Source of the DNA: Roseovarius sp.
GTDB lineage: Bacteria; Pseudomonadota; Alphaproteobacteria; Rhodobacterales; Rhodobacteraceae
DNA length: 64,000 nt
Assembly (NCBI GenBank): GCA_002720475.1
Contig: PBIL01000002.1
Coordinates: 65,099-129,098 of the forward strand
Direction: 5' to 3'
In this document: positions 56,470-64,000 of the stretch, piece after piece
Numbering within the stretch: position 1 is the first letter of the stretch
Layout: every line of letters starts with the position of its first letter
Position numbers and translations under genes: made by a program
Notes under the pieces: model-generated
The model's database searches: none
The model's input: the letters and a program-made list of their open reading frames with translations, nothing else
What the model was told of the DNA's origin: nothing

Positions 56470-56481
56470 GTTAGCGCTAAC
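56470..56481. promoter_or_regulatory. LacI-type palindromic operator at the gap promoter
   Basis: GTTAGCGCTAAC is a perfect 12-base palindrome, with TGTTAGCGCTAACG around it, centred about ten bases after the predicted start site. The central CG and the arm sequence are of the type bound by LacI-family regulators. Bound there, such a protein would block initiation or clearance. Confidence 0.65.
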
Positions 56482-56515
56482 GATCCATGAACGACCGCAC
56501 GGAGGAGGCCACGCC

Positions 56516-57520
56516 ATGACCACCACCCTCGCCATCAACGGTTTCGGACGCATCGGGCGCAACGTGCTGCGGGCGCTTCTGGAATCCGGGCGCGAGGACC
56601 TGGAAATCGTCGCCATCAACGATCTCGGCCCGGTGGAGACGAATGCGCATCTGCTGGAATTCGACAGCGTCCATGGCCGCTTTCCCGGTCCGGTCACGGT
56701 CACGGGGGAGACGATCGACGCAGGCCGCGGCCCGATCCGGGTGACGGCGCTGCGCAATCCCGATGCGCTACCCTGGGGCGATGTCGATATCGTGCTCGAA
56801 TGCACCGGCCATTTCACCGACCGCGACGCTGCCGCGCGGCACCTGAAGACCGGTGCGCGGCGCGTTCTCGTCTCGGCCCCGGCCAAGGGCGCCGACCGCA
56901 CGGTCGTCTACGGGGTGAACCATGCCGATCTCACCCCGGCGGATGTCGTCGTCTCCAACGCCTCCTGCACCACGAATTGCCTCGCCCCGGTGGCGAAGGT
57001 GCTGCACGAAGCCGTGGGCATCACACGCGGCTTCATGACCACGATCCACAGCTACACGGGCGACCAGCCGACGCTCGACACGATGCACCGCGATCTCTAC
57101 CGCGCGCGTGCTGCCGCGCTCAACATCATCCCGACGACCACCGGCGCGGCGCGCGCCGTGGGACTCGTCCTGCCGGAGCTTGCGGGCCGTCTCGACGGCA
57201 CCGCGATCCGGGTGCCCACCCCCAATGTGAGCGCCGTCGATCTGACCTTCGAGGCCGCCCGCGACACGAGCGCCGAGGAGATCAACGCCGCCATGACCGA
57301 GGCCGCCGCCGGCCCGCTCCGGGGCATTCTCGACGTGACGGGGCGCGAACTCGTCTCATCCGACTTCAACCACAACCCGATGAGCGCGGTCTTTGCCACC
57401 GACCAGACCCGCGTCATGGACGGCCATCTGGTCCGGGTTCTGGCCTGGTATGACAACGAATGGGGCTTTTCCAACCGGATGCTCGACGTCGCCGCGGAGA
57501 TGGGACGGCGCGCGGCCTGA
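56516..57520 (+). CDS. gap: Type I glyceraldehyde-3-phosphate dehydrogenase
   Basis: The 334-residue enzyme interconverts glyceraldehyde 3-phosphate and 1,3-bisphosphoglycerate. It begins LAINGFGRIGRN, with Asp36 in AIND (typical of NAD use), catalytic Cys151 in SNASCTTNCLAP, the substrate loop TTIHSYTGDQ and WYDNEWGFSNRM. ATG 56516 is preceded by GGAGG. It stands under its own promoter and operator. It is convergent with coaD, six bases apart. Confidence 0.97.
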   Translation: MTTTLAINGFGRIGRNVLRALLESGREDLEIVAINDLGPVETNAHLLEFDSVHGRFPGPVTVTGETIDAGRGPIRVTALRNPDALPWGDVDIVLECTGHFTDRDAAARHLKTGARRVLVSAPAKGADRTVVYGVNHADLTPADVVVSNASCTTNCLAPVAKVLHEAVGITRGFMTTIHSYTGDQPTLDTMHRDLYRARAAALNIIPTTTGAARAVGLVLPELAGRLDGTAIRVPTPNVSAVDLTFEAARDTSAEEINAAMTEAAAGPLRGILDVTGRELVSSDFNHNPMSAVFATDQTRVMDGHLVRVLAWYDNEWGFSNRMLDVAAEMGRRAA

Positions 57521-57526
57521 GCGCGC

Positions 57527-58018
57527 TCAGGCGAATTTCGCCACCAGGGCCGCCCGCACCGGCGGGGTTACGAACTTCGTCACATCCCCGCCAAGCCGCG
57601 CGATTTCCTTGACCAGTTTCGACGCGATCGCCTGATGGCCCGCATCGGCCATGAGAAACACCGTCTCGATCGTGCTGTCGAGCGCGCGGTTCATGCCGAC
57701 CATCTGAAACTCGTATTCGAAATCCGCCACGGCGCGCAGGCCCCGGACGATGATCTGCGCGCCCACGTCGCGGGCGCAGTCGATCAGCAGGTTCTCGAAC
57801 GGATGGGCGATGATCTCGGTTCCGGTCTGGGCGCTGAGCTTGGCGCATTCGGCCTCGATCATCGCCACCCGTTCTTCCAGCGAGAAGAGCGGCCGCTTGT
57901 CGCGGTTGATCGCTACCCCTATCGCCAGCCGGTCCACAAGCATCGCGGCGCGCCGGATGATGTCGATATGACCAAGCGTGATAGGATCGAATGTACCGGG
58001 ATAAAGGGCGATGCGCAT
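57527..58018 (-). CDS. coaD: Pantetheine-phosphate adenylyltransferase
   Basis: CoaD makes dephospho-CoA from 4'-phosphopantetheine and ATP. From ATG 58018 the protein has 163 residues, as usual. It shows the nucleotidyltransferase motif YPGTFDPITLGHIDII (His18), the substrate strand RGLRAVADFEYEFQM and the final ATP-binding region. It is convergent with gap and 64 bases downstream of the CBS gene. Confidence 0.97.
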   Translation of the reverse strand: MRIALYPGTFDPITLGHIDIIRRAAMLVDRLAIGVAINRDKRPLFSLEERVAMIEAECAKLSAQTGTEIIAHPFENLLIDCARDVGAQIIVRGLRAVADFEYEFQMVGMNRALDSTIETVFLMADAGHQAIASKLVKEIARLGGDVTKFVTPPVRAALVAKFA

Positions 58019-58082
58019 TGGGCGGCTCCGTTCTGGGCTTCGCGCGGTACGCAACAGGATTGCGCGCCGCGATGCAAGCCCC

Positions 58083-58517
58083 TCAATAGCCCATGATCAT
58101 GCCTTCCAGCGCGCTTTTCTCCATCGAAAGTTCCTCGAGCCGCGCCTTGACCACGTCGCCGATGGTGACGATGCCGATGAGTCGCCCGTCCTCGATCACC
58201 GGCATGTGGCGGAAGCGGCCATCGGTCATGCGAGCAAGCACCGCGTCCGAGGTATCCTGACGGGTGCAGCAGACCGGGTTTCGCGTCATCATCTCGCTCA
58301 CCGTTTCCTTGAGACAGGCGGCGCCACGCACCGCAAGCGCCCGCACGATGTCACGCTCAGACAGGATTCCCTCGGGCCGCTCGCCATCGGACGAGACGAC
58401 CACGCCGCCGATCCGGCGCTCGGCAAGGATGTTCGCCGCTTCCGCCACGGAGGTTTCGGGGGTGACTGTGATCACGCCGTTGTCGCCCTTGGACTTCAGT
58501 ATCTGCTGAACGAGCAT
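58083..58517 (-). CDS. Tandem CBS-domain protein
   Basis: The 144-residue protein is two CBS domains back to back (about 5-60 and 75-130), with GGVVVSSDGERPEGILSERDIV and HMPVIEDGRLIGIVTIGDVV. Stand-alone CBS proteins bind adenosyl nucleotides and modulate partner enzymes. No partner is evident. It lies 60 bases downstream of the LysR gene. Confidence 0.94.
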   Translation of the reverse strand: MLVQQILKSKGDNGVITVTPETSVAEAANILAERRIGGVVVSSDGERPEGILSERDIVRALAVRGAACLKETVSEMMTRNPVCCTRQDTSDAVLARMTDGRFRHMPVIEDGRLIGIVTIGDVVKARLEELSMEKSALEGMIMGY

Positions 58518-58577
58518 CCCATGGCCCTCCGAAATAAAATGACGATAACTTCAGCGTGATCGACAATAAATTTCCTG

Positions 58578-59468
58578 TCAAGCCTCGCTCTCCAGCCGCG
58601 CCACCTCGGCGCGCAGCCCCTCGACCAGGGCGGCGGCGAACCGGTTCTGCCGTTCCAGCCGCCGGTCGTCGGCATGGCGCACGAGATAGAAGCTGCGGGT
58701 GAGCGAAAGCTGATCCGGCAACACCTTGACCGCACGCAGCCAGGGCAGCGAGAAATCGTGCAGGACTCCGATCCCCGCCCCCTGCCGCACAAGGTTGAGC
58801 TGCACCGCGACCGAGTTCGATGCCAGATCGACGCGGGCAATCCCCGCCTCGCTCAGATAGTCGAGCTCCCGGTCGAAGATCATGTCCTGGATGTAGCCCA
58901 CGATGCGGTGGCCGCGCAGGTCCTCCAGCCGGGTGATCGGCGGATGGGCGCGGATATAGGCGCGCGACGCGGCGAGGTGCAGCCGGTAATCGGTGATCTT
59001 CTGCACCGTGAGGCGGCCCGCGGTCGGCGGGCTGACGGCGATCACCATGTCCGCCTCTCGCCGGGTCAGGTTGAAGACGCGCGGCAGGGCGACGATCTGG
59101 ATTTCCAGGTCGGGGTTTTCCCGGCCGATGGTCGCGCAGACCTGAGGCAGCAGGAAATTGGCGCAGCCGTCCGGCGCGCCGATGCGGATCTGCCCCGAGA
59201 GGCCCCCCGCCTGCCCGCCCAGCTCGGTCGCGGCCTCTTCCATCGCCTGTTCGGCGCGGATGGCATGGGCCATGAGCCGCGCCCCCGCCTCGTTCAGCGC
59301 ATAGCCGGTGGGAGATTTGGCGAAGAGCGGCGCGCCCAGATCCTCCTCGAGCCGGGCGATGCGGCGGCCCACCGTGGCCGGGTCGATCCGGAGCACGCGC
59401 CCCGCGCCCGACAGGCTTTCCTCGCGCGCCACGGCAAGGAAGATGCGGATATCGTCCCAATGCGGCAT
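58578..59468 (-). CDS. LysR-family transcriptional regulator
   Basis: The 296-residue protein has the winged helix at 1-60 (FLAVAREESLSGAGRVLRID, PATVGRRIARLE) and a substrate-binding domain at about 90-290. It is divergent from mmsA across 111 bases containing a TTTGC-N6-GCAAA palindrome, so it most likely controls valine/propionate breakdown through mmsA. The effector is unknown. Confidence 0.93.
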   Translation of the reverse strand: MPHWDDIRIFLAVAREESLSGAGRVLRIDPATVGRRIARLEEDLGAPLFAKSPTGYALNEAGARLMAHAIRAEQAMEEAATELGGQAGGLSGQIRIGAPDGCANFLLPQVCATIGRENPDLEIQIVALPRVFNLTRREADMVIAVSPPTAGRLTVQKITDYRLHLAASRAYIRAHPPITRLEDLRGHRIVGYIQDMIFDRELDYLSEAGIARVDLASNSVAVQLNLVRQGAGIGVLHDFSLPWLRAVKVLPDQLSLTRSFYLVRHADDRRLERQNRFAAALVEGLRAEVARLESEA

Positions 59469-59481
59469 CGGACCCGCCCCC

Positions 59482-59497
59482 TTTGCGAAATTGCAAA
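59482..59497. promoter_or_regulatory. Palindrome in the LysR/mmsA divergent region
   Basis: TTTGC (59482-59486) and GCAAA (59493-59497) are perfect inverted arms with a 6-base spacer, 14 bases from the LysR start codon. TTTTGCAAGG near 59532-59541 could be a second half site. This fits a LysR recognition site; the assignment is by position. Confidence 0.45.
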
Positions 59498-59579
59498 TCC
59501 ATAATGGAATCTTGCCTCTTTTCGCCCGAGTTTTGCAAGGCTAGGCTCGACGCAACACGCAATCCAGGAGGAGAAAGCC

Positions 59580-61079
59580 ATGCAGGAGCTGACCCATTAC
59601 ATCAACGGTGCCCATGTGAAGGGGACATCGGGCCGTTTTTCGGACGTGTTCAACCCCGCCACCGGCGAGGTGCAGGCGCGCTGCCCGCTGGCAAGCGCGG
59701 AGGAACTGGCCGAGGCCGTGGCCGCCGCGCAGGCCGCACAGCCCGCCTGGGCCGCGACCAACCCGCAGCGCCGGGCGCGGGTGATGATGGAATTCGTGCG
59801 GCTTCTCAACCGCGACATGGACAAGCTCGCGGAGGCGCTGAGCCGCGAGCATGGCAAGACCCTTCCCGATGCCAGGGGCGATGTGCAGCGCGGCCTTGAA
59901 GTGGTGGAATACTGCATCGGCGCGCCACAGATGCTCAAGGGCGAGTTCACCGACAGCGCCGGCCCCGGCATCGACATGTATTCCATGCGCCAGCCGCTCG
60001 GCGTGACGGCGGGCATCACGCCGTTCAACTTCCCGGCCATGATCCCGATGTGGATGTTCGCCCCCGCGCTGGCCTGCGGCAACGCCTTCATCCTCAAGCC
60101 GTCGGAGCGTGATCCCTCCGTGCCGCTCATGCTGGCCGAACTGATGGAGGAGGCGGGGCTGCCCAAGGGCCTCTTGCAGGTGGTCAATGGCGACAAGGTG
60201 GCGGTCGATGCGATCCTCGATCACCCGGTGATCCAGTCCATCGGCTTCGTCGGCTCTACCCCCATCGCCGAATATATCTACGGGCGGGGATGCTCGAACG
60301 GCAAGCGCGTGCAATGCTTCGGCGGGGCCAAGAACCACATGATCGTGATGCCCGATGCCGACATGGACCAGGCCGCCGATGCGCTGGTGGGCGCGGGCTA
60401 TGGCGCGGCGGGCGAACGCTGCATGGCGATCTCGGTGGCCGTGCCCGTGGGCGACGAGACCGCCGATCGCCTGATCGAGAAGCTGGTGCCGCGCATCGAA
60501 AAGCTGAAAGTGGGCCCCTATACGGCCGGCAATGACGTGGATTACGGCCCCGTCGTGACGGCCGAGGCCAAGGCGCGTATCCTCGGGCTGGTGGAAAGCG
60601 GCATCGCGCAGGGCGCGGACCTGGTCGTGGACGGGCGCGATTTCTCGCTCCAGGGCTATGAGAGCGGCTTCTTCGTCGGTCCCCACCTCTTCGACCGCGT
60701 GACGCCCGATATGGACATCTACCGGCAGGAGATCTTCGGGCCGGTCCTGTCGACCGTGCGCGCCGGCAGCTACGAGGAGGCGCTCAAGCTGGCCATGGAC
60801 CACGAATACGGCAACGGCACCGCGATCTTCACCCGCGACGGCGATGCCGCGCGCGACTTCGCCCATCGCATCAATATCGGCATGGTGGGGATCAACGTGC
60901 CGATCCCGGTGCCGCTCGCCTATCACACCTTCGGGGGCTGGAAGAAATCCGGTTTCGGCGATCTCAACCAGCACGGGCCGGACGCCTTCAAGTTCTATAC
61001 CCGCACCAAGACCGTGACGGCGCGCTGGCCCTCGGGCATCAAGGACGGCGGCGAGTTCAACTTCAAGGCGATGGACTGA
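59580..61079 (+). CDS. mmsA: CoA-acylating methylmalonate-semialdehyde dehydrogenase
   Basis: MmsA converts methylmalonate semialdehyde to propionyl-CoA in valine degradation and inositol or beta-alanine pathways. The 499-residue aldehyde dehydrogenase has PFNFPAMIPMWM (Asn150), the GSTPIAEYIY cofactor turn, CFGGAKNH where ordinary aldehyde dehydrogenases have the general-base glutamate, and catalytic Cys281 in GAAGERCMAIS. The missing glutamate and the MmsA-specific residues support CoA dependence. GGAGGAG precedes the ATG. Confidence 0.96.
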   Translation: MQELTHYINGAHVKGTSGRFSDVFNPATGEVQARCPLASAEELAEAVAAAQAAQPAWAATNPQRRARVMMEFVRLLNRDMDKLAEALSREHGKTLPDARGDVQRGLEVVEYCIGAPQMLKGEFTDSAGPGIDMYSMRQPLGVTAGITPFNFPAMIPMWMFAPALACGNAFILKPSERDPSVPLMLAELMEEAGLPKGLLQVVNGDKVAVDAILDHPVIQSIGFVGSTPIAEYIYGRGCSNGKRVQCFGGAKNHMIVMPDADMDQAADALVGAGYGAAGERCMAISVAVPVGDETADRLIEKLVPRIEKLKVGPYTAGNDVDYGPVVTAEAKARILGLVESGIAQGADLVVDGRDFSLQGYESGFFVGPHLFDRVTPDMDIYRQEIFGPVLSTVRAGSYEEALKLAMDHEYGNGTAIFTRDGDAARDFAHRINIGMVGINVPIPVPLAYHTFGGWKKSGFGDLNQHGPDAFKFYTRTKTVTARWPSGIKDGGEFNFKAMD

Positions 61080-61094
61080 TCGCATGAATCAAGG

Positions 61095-61117
61095 GAGGCG
61101 GCCGCACGGGCCGCCTC
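61095..61117. terminator. Hairpin terminator between mmsA and the VPLPA-CTERM gene
   Basis: GAGGCGGCC (61095-61103) pairs perfectly with GGCCGCCTC (61109-61117) across GCACG, 16 bases after the mmsA stop. It lies between convergent genes and is followed by TCT on the plus strand, so it may act in both directions. Confidence 0.7.
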
Positions 61118-61140
61118 TCTGGTGTGATCCTGCTCTGGTG

Positions 61141-61743
61141 TCAGGCCTTCTTGCGCCGACGCAGCGCCGCGATGCCGCCGAGCCCGGCCAGCATCAACCA
61201 GCCAGCGGCCGGAAGCGGAACAGCGGCCACGGTGATCTCTCTCACCCGGAAGCTGTCGTTTCGGCCGTCAGCGCCAATCGACACGCGATTACCATCGGTA
61301 CCCAGAGCAAACGTGAACGGGTTATCGGTGTTGTCGTTTGCGACCTGCGTGAAGCCCGAACCCGTATCGACGAACAGGTCCCAGTCATCGTCCGAGTCGA
61401 CGTCATCGAAAAGGATGGTGAACAGGCTCACCGTCTGATCGAACGTGAAGACCAGAAACTCATCCACCTGACCGTCAAGATCGGGGTCAGAGTCAAGAAG
61501 GCGGGTCACGCCCAGACCGGTCTCATCCCGGGTAACGTCTGTCGGGGTAATGCCTCCAATTACGAGGTCCGTGAAGCCGGTCACTTCCAGACCGATCCCA
61601 TCCACGGTATAATCGAAGCTCGACGCCTGGGAAGCCGGCGAGCCGGTCAGGTCGAAAGTCGTCGCTGCCATCGCGGCCGGGGCCGCGAACATCAACGATG
61701 TTGCCAGCGCCGCAGCGCGGCTCATATCAGTCGTATTAATCAT
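61141..61743 (-). CDS. VPLPA-CTERM sorting domain-containing exported protein
   Basis: From ATG 61743 (GGGGGT upstream) the protein has 200 residues: a signal peptide (SRAAALATSLMFAAPAAMA), an acidic, Asp/Thr-rich beta domain with many DxD segments (LLDSDPDLDGQVDEF, DDVDSDDDWDL), and a C-terminal VPLPAAGWLMLAG helix closed by RRRKK. That is the VPLPA variant of the PEP-CTERM exosortase signal typical of Rhodobacterales. It is expected to be exported and anchored or released with exopolysaccharide. Its GC content is lower than in its neighbours. No exosortase gene is in the window. Confidence 0.9.
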   Translation of the reverse strand: MINTTDMSRAAALATSLMFAAPAAMAATTFDLTGSPASQASSFDYTVDGIGLEVTGFTDLVIGGITPTDVTRDETGLGVTRLLDSDPDLDGQVDEFLVFTFDQTVSLFTILFDDVDSDDDWDLFVDTGSGFTQVANDNTDNPFTFALGTDGNRVSIGADGRNDSFRVREITVAAVPLPAAGWLMLAGLGGIAALRRRKKA

Positions 61744-62064
61744 GATTACCCCCAAAAAAAGAAGCGGTCCACTCGCGCTCTTTGTTTATAGCATGAAACG
61801 ACTGGTCAGGGTACCTGTTTCGGGCGCGGCCCGGAATGATGCCCCTCCCATCGCGTTGCCATCATCGGATCGCGCACAGGACACCCGCAAACCGGACCGG
61901 TGGATGCCCCCGAAGCACGCCGCATTCACGGACCCCTTGAACCGGACGCTCTGACGCATCGCGCTCCGTAATCAGCTTTCGCGATTCTGCGCGGCCGTCT
62001 CCATCGCGGGGAGTCGCTTGTGCGCGAAGCGCAGCGGCATCGCGAGAGCAAGGATTGCTCCCGG
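61744..62064. other. Gap between the VPLPA-CTERM gene and the carboxylate-amine ligase gene
   Basis: No convincing gene. The first 100 bases are the AT-richer promoter side of the VPLPA-CTERM gene (TTTGTTTATAGC). The later part contains two small perfect hairpins, TGCGC-GAA-GCGCA (62021-62033) and GAGCAA-GGA-TTGCTC (62046-62060), just before a terminator. Together they look like the 3' part of a structured transcript, but no promoter could be found. Confidence 0.4.
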
Positions 62065-62091
62065 AAGGGGCGGCCCAAACGGCCGCCCCTT
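62065..62091 (+). terminator. Rho-independent-like terminator upstream of the carboxylate-amine ligase gene
   Basis: AAGGGGCGGCC (62065-62075) pairs with GGCCGCCCCTT (62081-62091) across CAAAC, an 11-bp stem with a short T tract. It lies 59 bases before the ybdK-like start codon, so it ends an unseen upstream RNA or attenuates the gene that follows. Confidence 0.7.
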
Positions 62092-62150
62092 TCGCTTGCC
62101 TCGATTCGCGGGATCGTGCTGAACTCCGCCCATGACAGAGGAGTCCGCCC

Positions 62151-63290
62151 ATGGCGATCACGTCCCCGGAGTTCACCATCGGCATCGAGGAGGAATACCT
62201 CCTCGTCGATCTCGACAGTCTTGCACTCGCCCCCGCGCCCGAGGCGCTGATGCGCGCCTGCGCGCAGGATCTCGAAAGCCAGGTCAGCCCCGAATTCCTG
62301 ACATGCCAGATCGAGATCGGCACCAGGCCCTGCACCACCGTCGCCGAGGCGCGCGAGGACCTGCGCCGCCTGCGCCGCACCGTGGCGCGCCACGCCAGGG
62401 CGCACAACCTCGCCCCCATCGCCGCTTCGTGCCATCCGTTCTCGGACTGGCGTGCGCAGTCCCACACCGACAAGCAACGCTACAACGAGTTGCAGCACGA
62501 CCTCGCCGGGGTGGTGCGGCGGATGCTGATCTGCGGGATGCATGTGCATGTGGGGATCGAGCCGCCCGACCGGCGCATCGACCTGATGAACCAGCTCACC
62601 TATTTCCTGCCGCATCTTCTGGCGCTCTCGTGCTCCTCGCCCTACTGGCAGGGGCAGGATACCGGGCTCGCGAGCTACCGGCTCACCGTCTTCGACAACC
62701 TGCCGCGCACCGGGCCGCCGCCGCGGATGGAGAGTTTTGGCAGTTTCGAACGCTCGGTTCAGGCTCTGGTCGATCTGGGCGTGATCGAGGATGCCTCGAA
62801 GATCTGGTGGGATCTGCGCCCCTCCTCGCGCTTTCCCACCATCGAATCGCGCATCTGCGACGTGCAGCCCCGTCTCGAGGACGCGCTGACACTGGCCGCG
62901 CTCACGCAAGGACTGGCGCGGATGCTCTGGCGGCTGGCATTGAAGAACCAGCGCTGGCGCATCTATGACGGCTTCCTCGTCGCCGAGAACCGCTGGCGGG
63001 CGCAGCGTTACGGCACCACCGAGGGGCTGATCGACTTCGGCCGCGGCGAGATCGTCGACATGGCGGTGCTCGTCGAGGAAATTCTCGAGCTGATCGCAGA
63101 GGACGCGGCGTTCTTCGATTCGGTGGCCGAGATCGGGGCCGCGCGCGACATGCTGTCGCGCGGCACCAGCGCCGAGCGCCAGCGCGCGGTATTCGCGGCG
63201 GCGCGCGAAACCGGCCAGACCGAGGCCGAGGCGCTGCAATCGGTGGTGCGCCACCTGATCGAGGAATACCACGCCGATTGCGACGGCTGA
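62151..63290 (+). CDS. Glutamate-cysteine-ligase-like carboxylate-amine ligase (GCS2/YbdK family)
   Basis: The 379-residue protein belongs to the GCS2 family: [12 protein letters not shown] (9-20) with metal-binding glutamates, [22 protein letters not shown], and [16 protein letters not shown]. coli YbdK of this family has weak gamma-glutamylcysteine synthetase activity; the true product is open. GGAG precedes ATG 62151. It is convergent with cobS, six bases apart. Confidence 0.93.
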   Translation: MAITSPEFTIGIEEEYLLVDLDSLALAPAPEALMRACAQDLESQVSPEFLTCQIEIGTRPCTTVAEAREDLRRLRRTVARHARAHNLAPIAASCHPFSDWRAQSHTDKQRYNELQHDLAGVVRRMLICGMHVHVGIEPPDRRIDLMNQLTYFLPHLLALSCSSPYWQGQDTGLASYRLTVFDNLPRTGPPPRMESFGSFERSVQALVDLGVIEDASKIWWDLRPSSRFPTIESRICDVQPRLEDALTLAALTQGLARMLWRLALKNQRWRIYDGFLVAENRWRAQRYGTTEGLIDFGRGEIVDMAVLVEEILELIAEDAAFFDSVAEIGAARDMLSRGTSAERQRAVFAAARETGQTEAEALQSVVRHLIEEYHADCDG

Positions 63291-63296
63291 GCGCGC

Positions 63297-64000
63297 TCAG
63301 CGCACCGAGACGTTCGCCGCGCTCTCGGGCAGCTCCTCGTCAAAGCAGCGCTGGTAGAACTCCGCTACCGTCTGCCGTTCCAGCTCGTCGCACTTGTTGA
63401 GGAAGGTCAGGCGGAAGGCATAGCCCACATTGCGGAAGATCGTCGCGTTCTGCGCCCAGGCGATCACCGTGCGCGGGCTCATCACCGTCGAGAGCTCCCC
63501 GTTCATGAAAGCGGTGCGCGTGAGATCGGCGACCGTCACCATGCGGCTGATGGTCTTGCGCCCCTCGGCGGTGTTGTAGAGCGGGTTCTTGGCCAGCACG
63601 ATGGCGGTCTCGGCATCGTGGCTGAGGTAGTTGAGCGTGGCGACGAGCGACCAGCGGTCCATCTGACCCTGGTTGATCTGCTGCGTACCGTGATAAAGCC
63701 CCGTGGTGTCGCCCAGCCCCACCGTGTTGGCGGTGGCGAAGAGGCGGAAGAACGGGTTGGGGGTGATCACCTCGTTCTGGTCCAGAAGCGTCAGCTTGCC
63801 ATCGGCCTCCAGCACCCGCTGGATGACGAACATCACGTCGGCGCGGCCCGCATCGTATTCGTCGAAGACGATGGCGGTGGGGTTGCGCAGCGCCCAGGGC
63901 AGGATCCCCTCGTGGAATTCCGTGACCTGCTTGCCGTCGCGCAGCTTGATCGCGTCCTTGCCGATCAGGTCGATGCGGCTGATATGGCTGTCGAGGTTCA
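63297..64000 (-). CDS. cobS: Cobaltochelatase subunit CobS (3' part; 5' end outside the window)
   Basis: CobS is the AAA+ ATPase that with CobT and CobN inserts cobalt in aerobic B12 synthesis. The 233 residues seen run on past the window edge. They include [15 protein letters not shown], Walker [38 protein letters not shown] and the arginine-finger region [11 protein letters not shown], all typical of CobS. The gene starts upstream of 64000 on the minus strand; an internal GTG at 63836 is not the true start. It indicates de novo cobalamin synthesis in the same genome. Confidence 0.95.
   Translation of the reverse strand, partial: NLDSHISRIDLIGKDAIKLRDGKQVTEFHEGILPWALRNPTAIVFDEYDAGRADVMFVIQRVLEADGKLTLLDQNEVITPNPFFRLFATANTVGLGDTTGLYHGTQQINQGQMDRWSLVATLNYLSHDAETAIVLAKNPLYNTAEGRKTISRMVTVADLTRTAFMNGELSTVMSPRTVIAWAQNATIFRNVGYAFRLTFLNKCDELERQTVAEFYQRCFDEELPESAANVSVR

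Noticed and set aside
61862..62473. A 203-codon minus-strand frame overlapping the start of the carboxylate-amine ligase gene
   Set aside because: It is antisense to a convincing gene over half its length and has Arg/Ser-rich shadow composition.

Overview
The window is a dense, high-GC alphaproteobacterial chromosome segment, most likely from a member of the Rhodobacterales (Roseobacter/Rhodobacteraceae group). The evidence is the gene content: a CobS cobaltochelatase subunit, a VPLPA-CTERM protein, a CcmE heme chaperone, bacterial relatives of mitochondrial complex I proteins (NDUFS4-like and NDUFAF6-like), a GTA-type endolysin, and a dcw end ordered murB-ddl-ftsQ-ftsA-ftsZ followed by bamD-recN. 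I see no insertion sequence, integrase, prophage block or CRISPR array. Nearly all of it is core chromosome, and the frequent ATGA or GTGA stop/start overlaps indicate tightly coupled operons.

Layout. 1-7.5 kb (minus strand): a fused indolepyruvate ferredoxin oxidoreductase, an acyltransferase, murI, argC, ccmE and a GH108 muramidase that overlaps the first codons of a further gene at the window edge. 7.6-12.5 kb: a LysR regulator divergent from ior, a candidate small RNA, gnd, argF and argD. 12.6-27.5 kb: transporters (MFS, EamA), cimA coupled to a phytoene-synthase-like gene, cysS with an anomalous 3' end, trmO-like, an M24 peptidase, DUF427, tRNA-Val(TAC), a DegP-like protease divergent from an OmpR/HK two-component pair, and a CLC chloride protein. 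27.6-37.6 kb: an FAD oxidase, then murB, ddl, ftsQ, ftsA, ftsZ, bamD and recN, with no lpxC after ftsZ. 37.7-39.9 kb: an NDUFS4-like protein and an exporter of the MsbA type.

40.0-47.7 kb holds the most striking unit. A cobalamin riboswitch leads nine overlapping genes: btuB-like receptor, btuF, btuC, btuD, cbiZ, exbB, two exbD paralogues and tonB. Receptor, binding protein, ABC transporter, a cobinamide-remodelling enzyme and a private TonB energiser are under one B12 sensor. In the second ExbD the essential membrane aspartate is an asparagine. A cobS gene at the far end of the window suggests that the same cell also makes B12 de novo.

47.8-64 kb: a patatin-like lipase, MgtE coupled to 5-formyltetrahydrofolate cyclo-ligase, a hisN-like phosphatase, an XRE regulator, a quinone oxidoreductase and a BI-1/YccA protein. 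Next is a PepSY / cytochrome b561 / membrane-anchored LuxR-type HTH trio, then a 47-residue membrane protein and gap behind a sigma70-like promoter with a LacI-type palindrome. The window ends with coaD, a CBS-domain protein, a LysR gene divergent from mmsA, a VPLPA-CTERM protein, a glutamate-cysteine-ligase-like carboxylate-amine ligase and the 3' part of cobS.

Limits: everything here was read by eye. No homology search, folding program or promoter model was run. Start codons were chosen from Shine-Dalgarno position, overlaps and family length.
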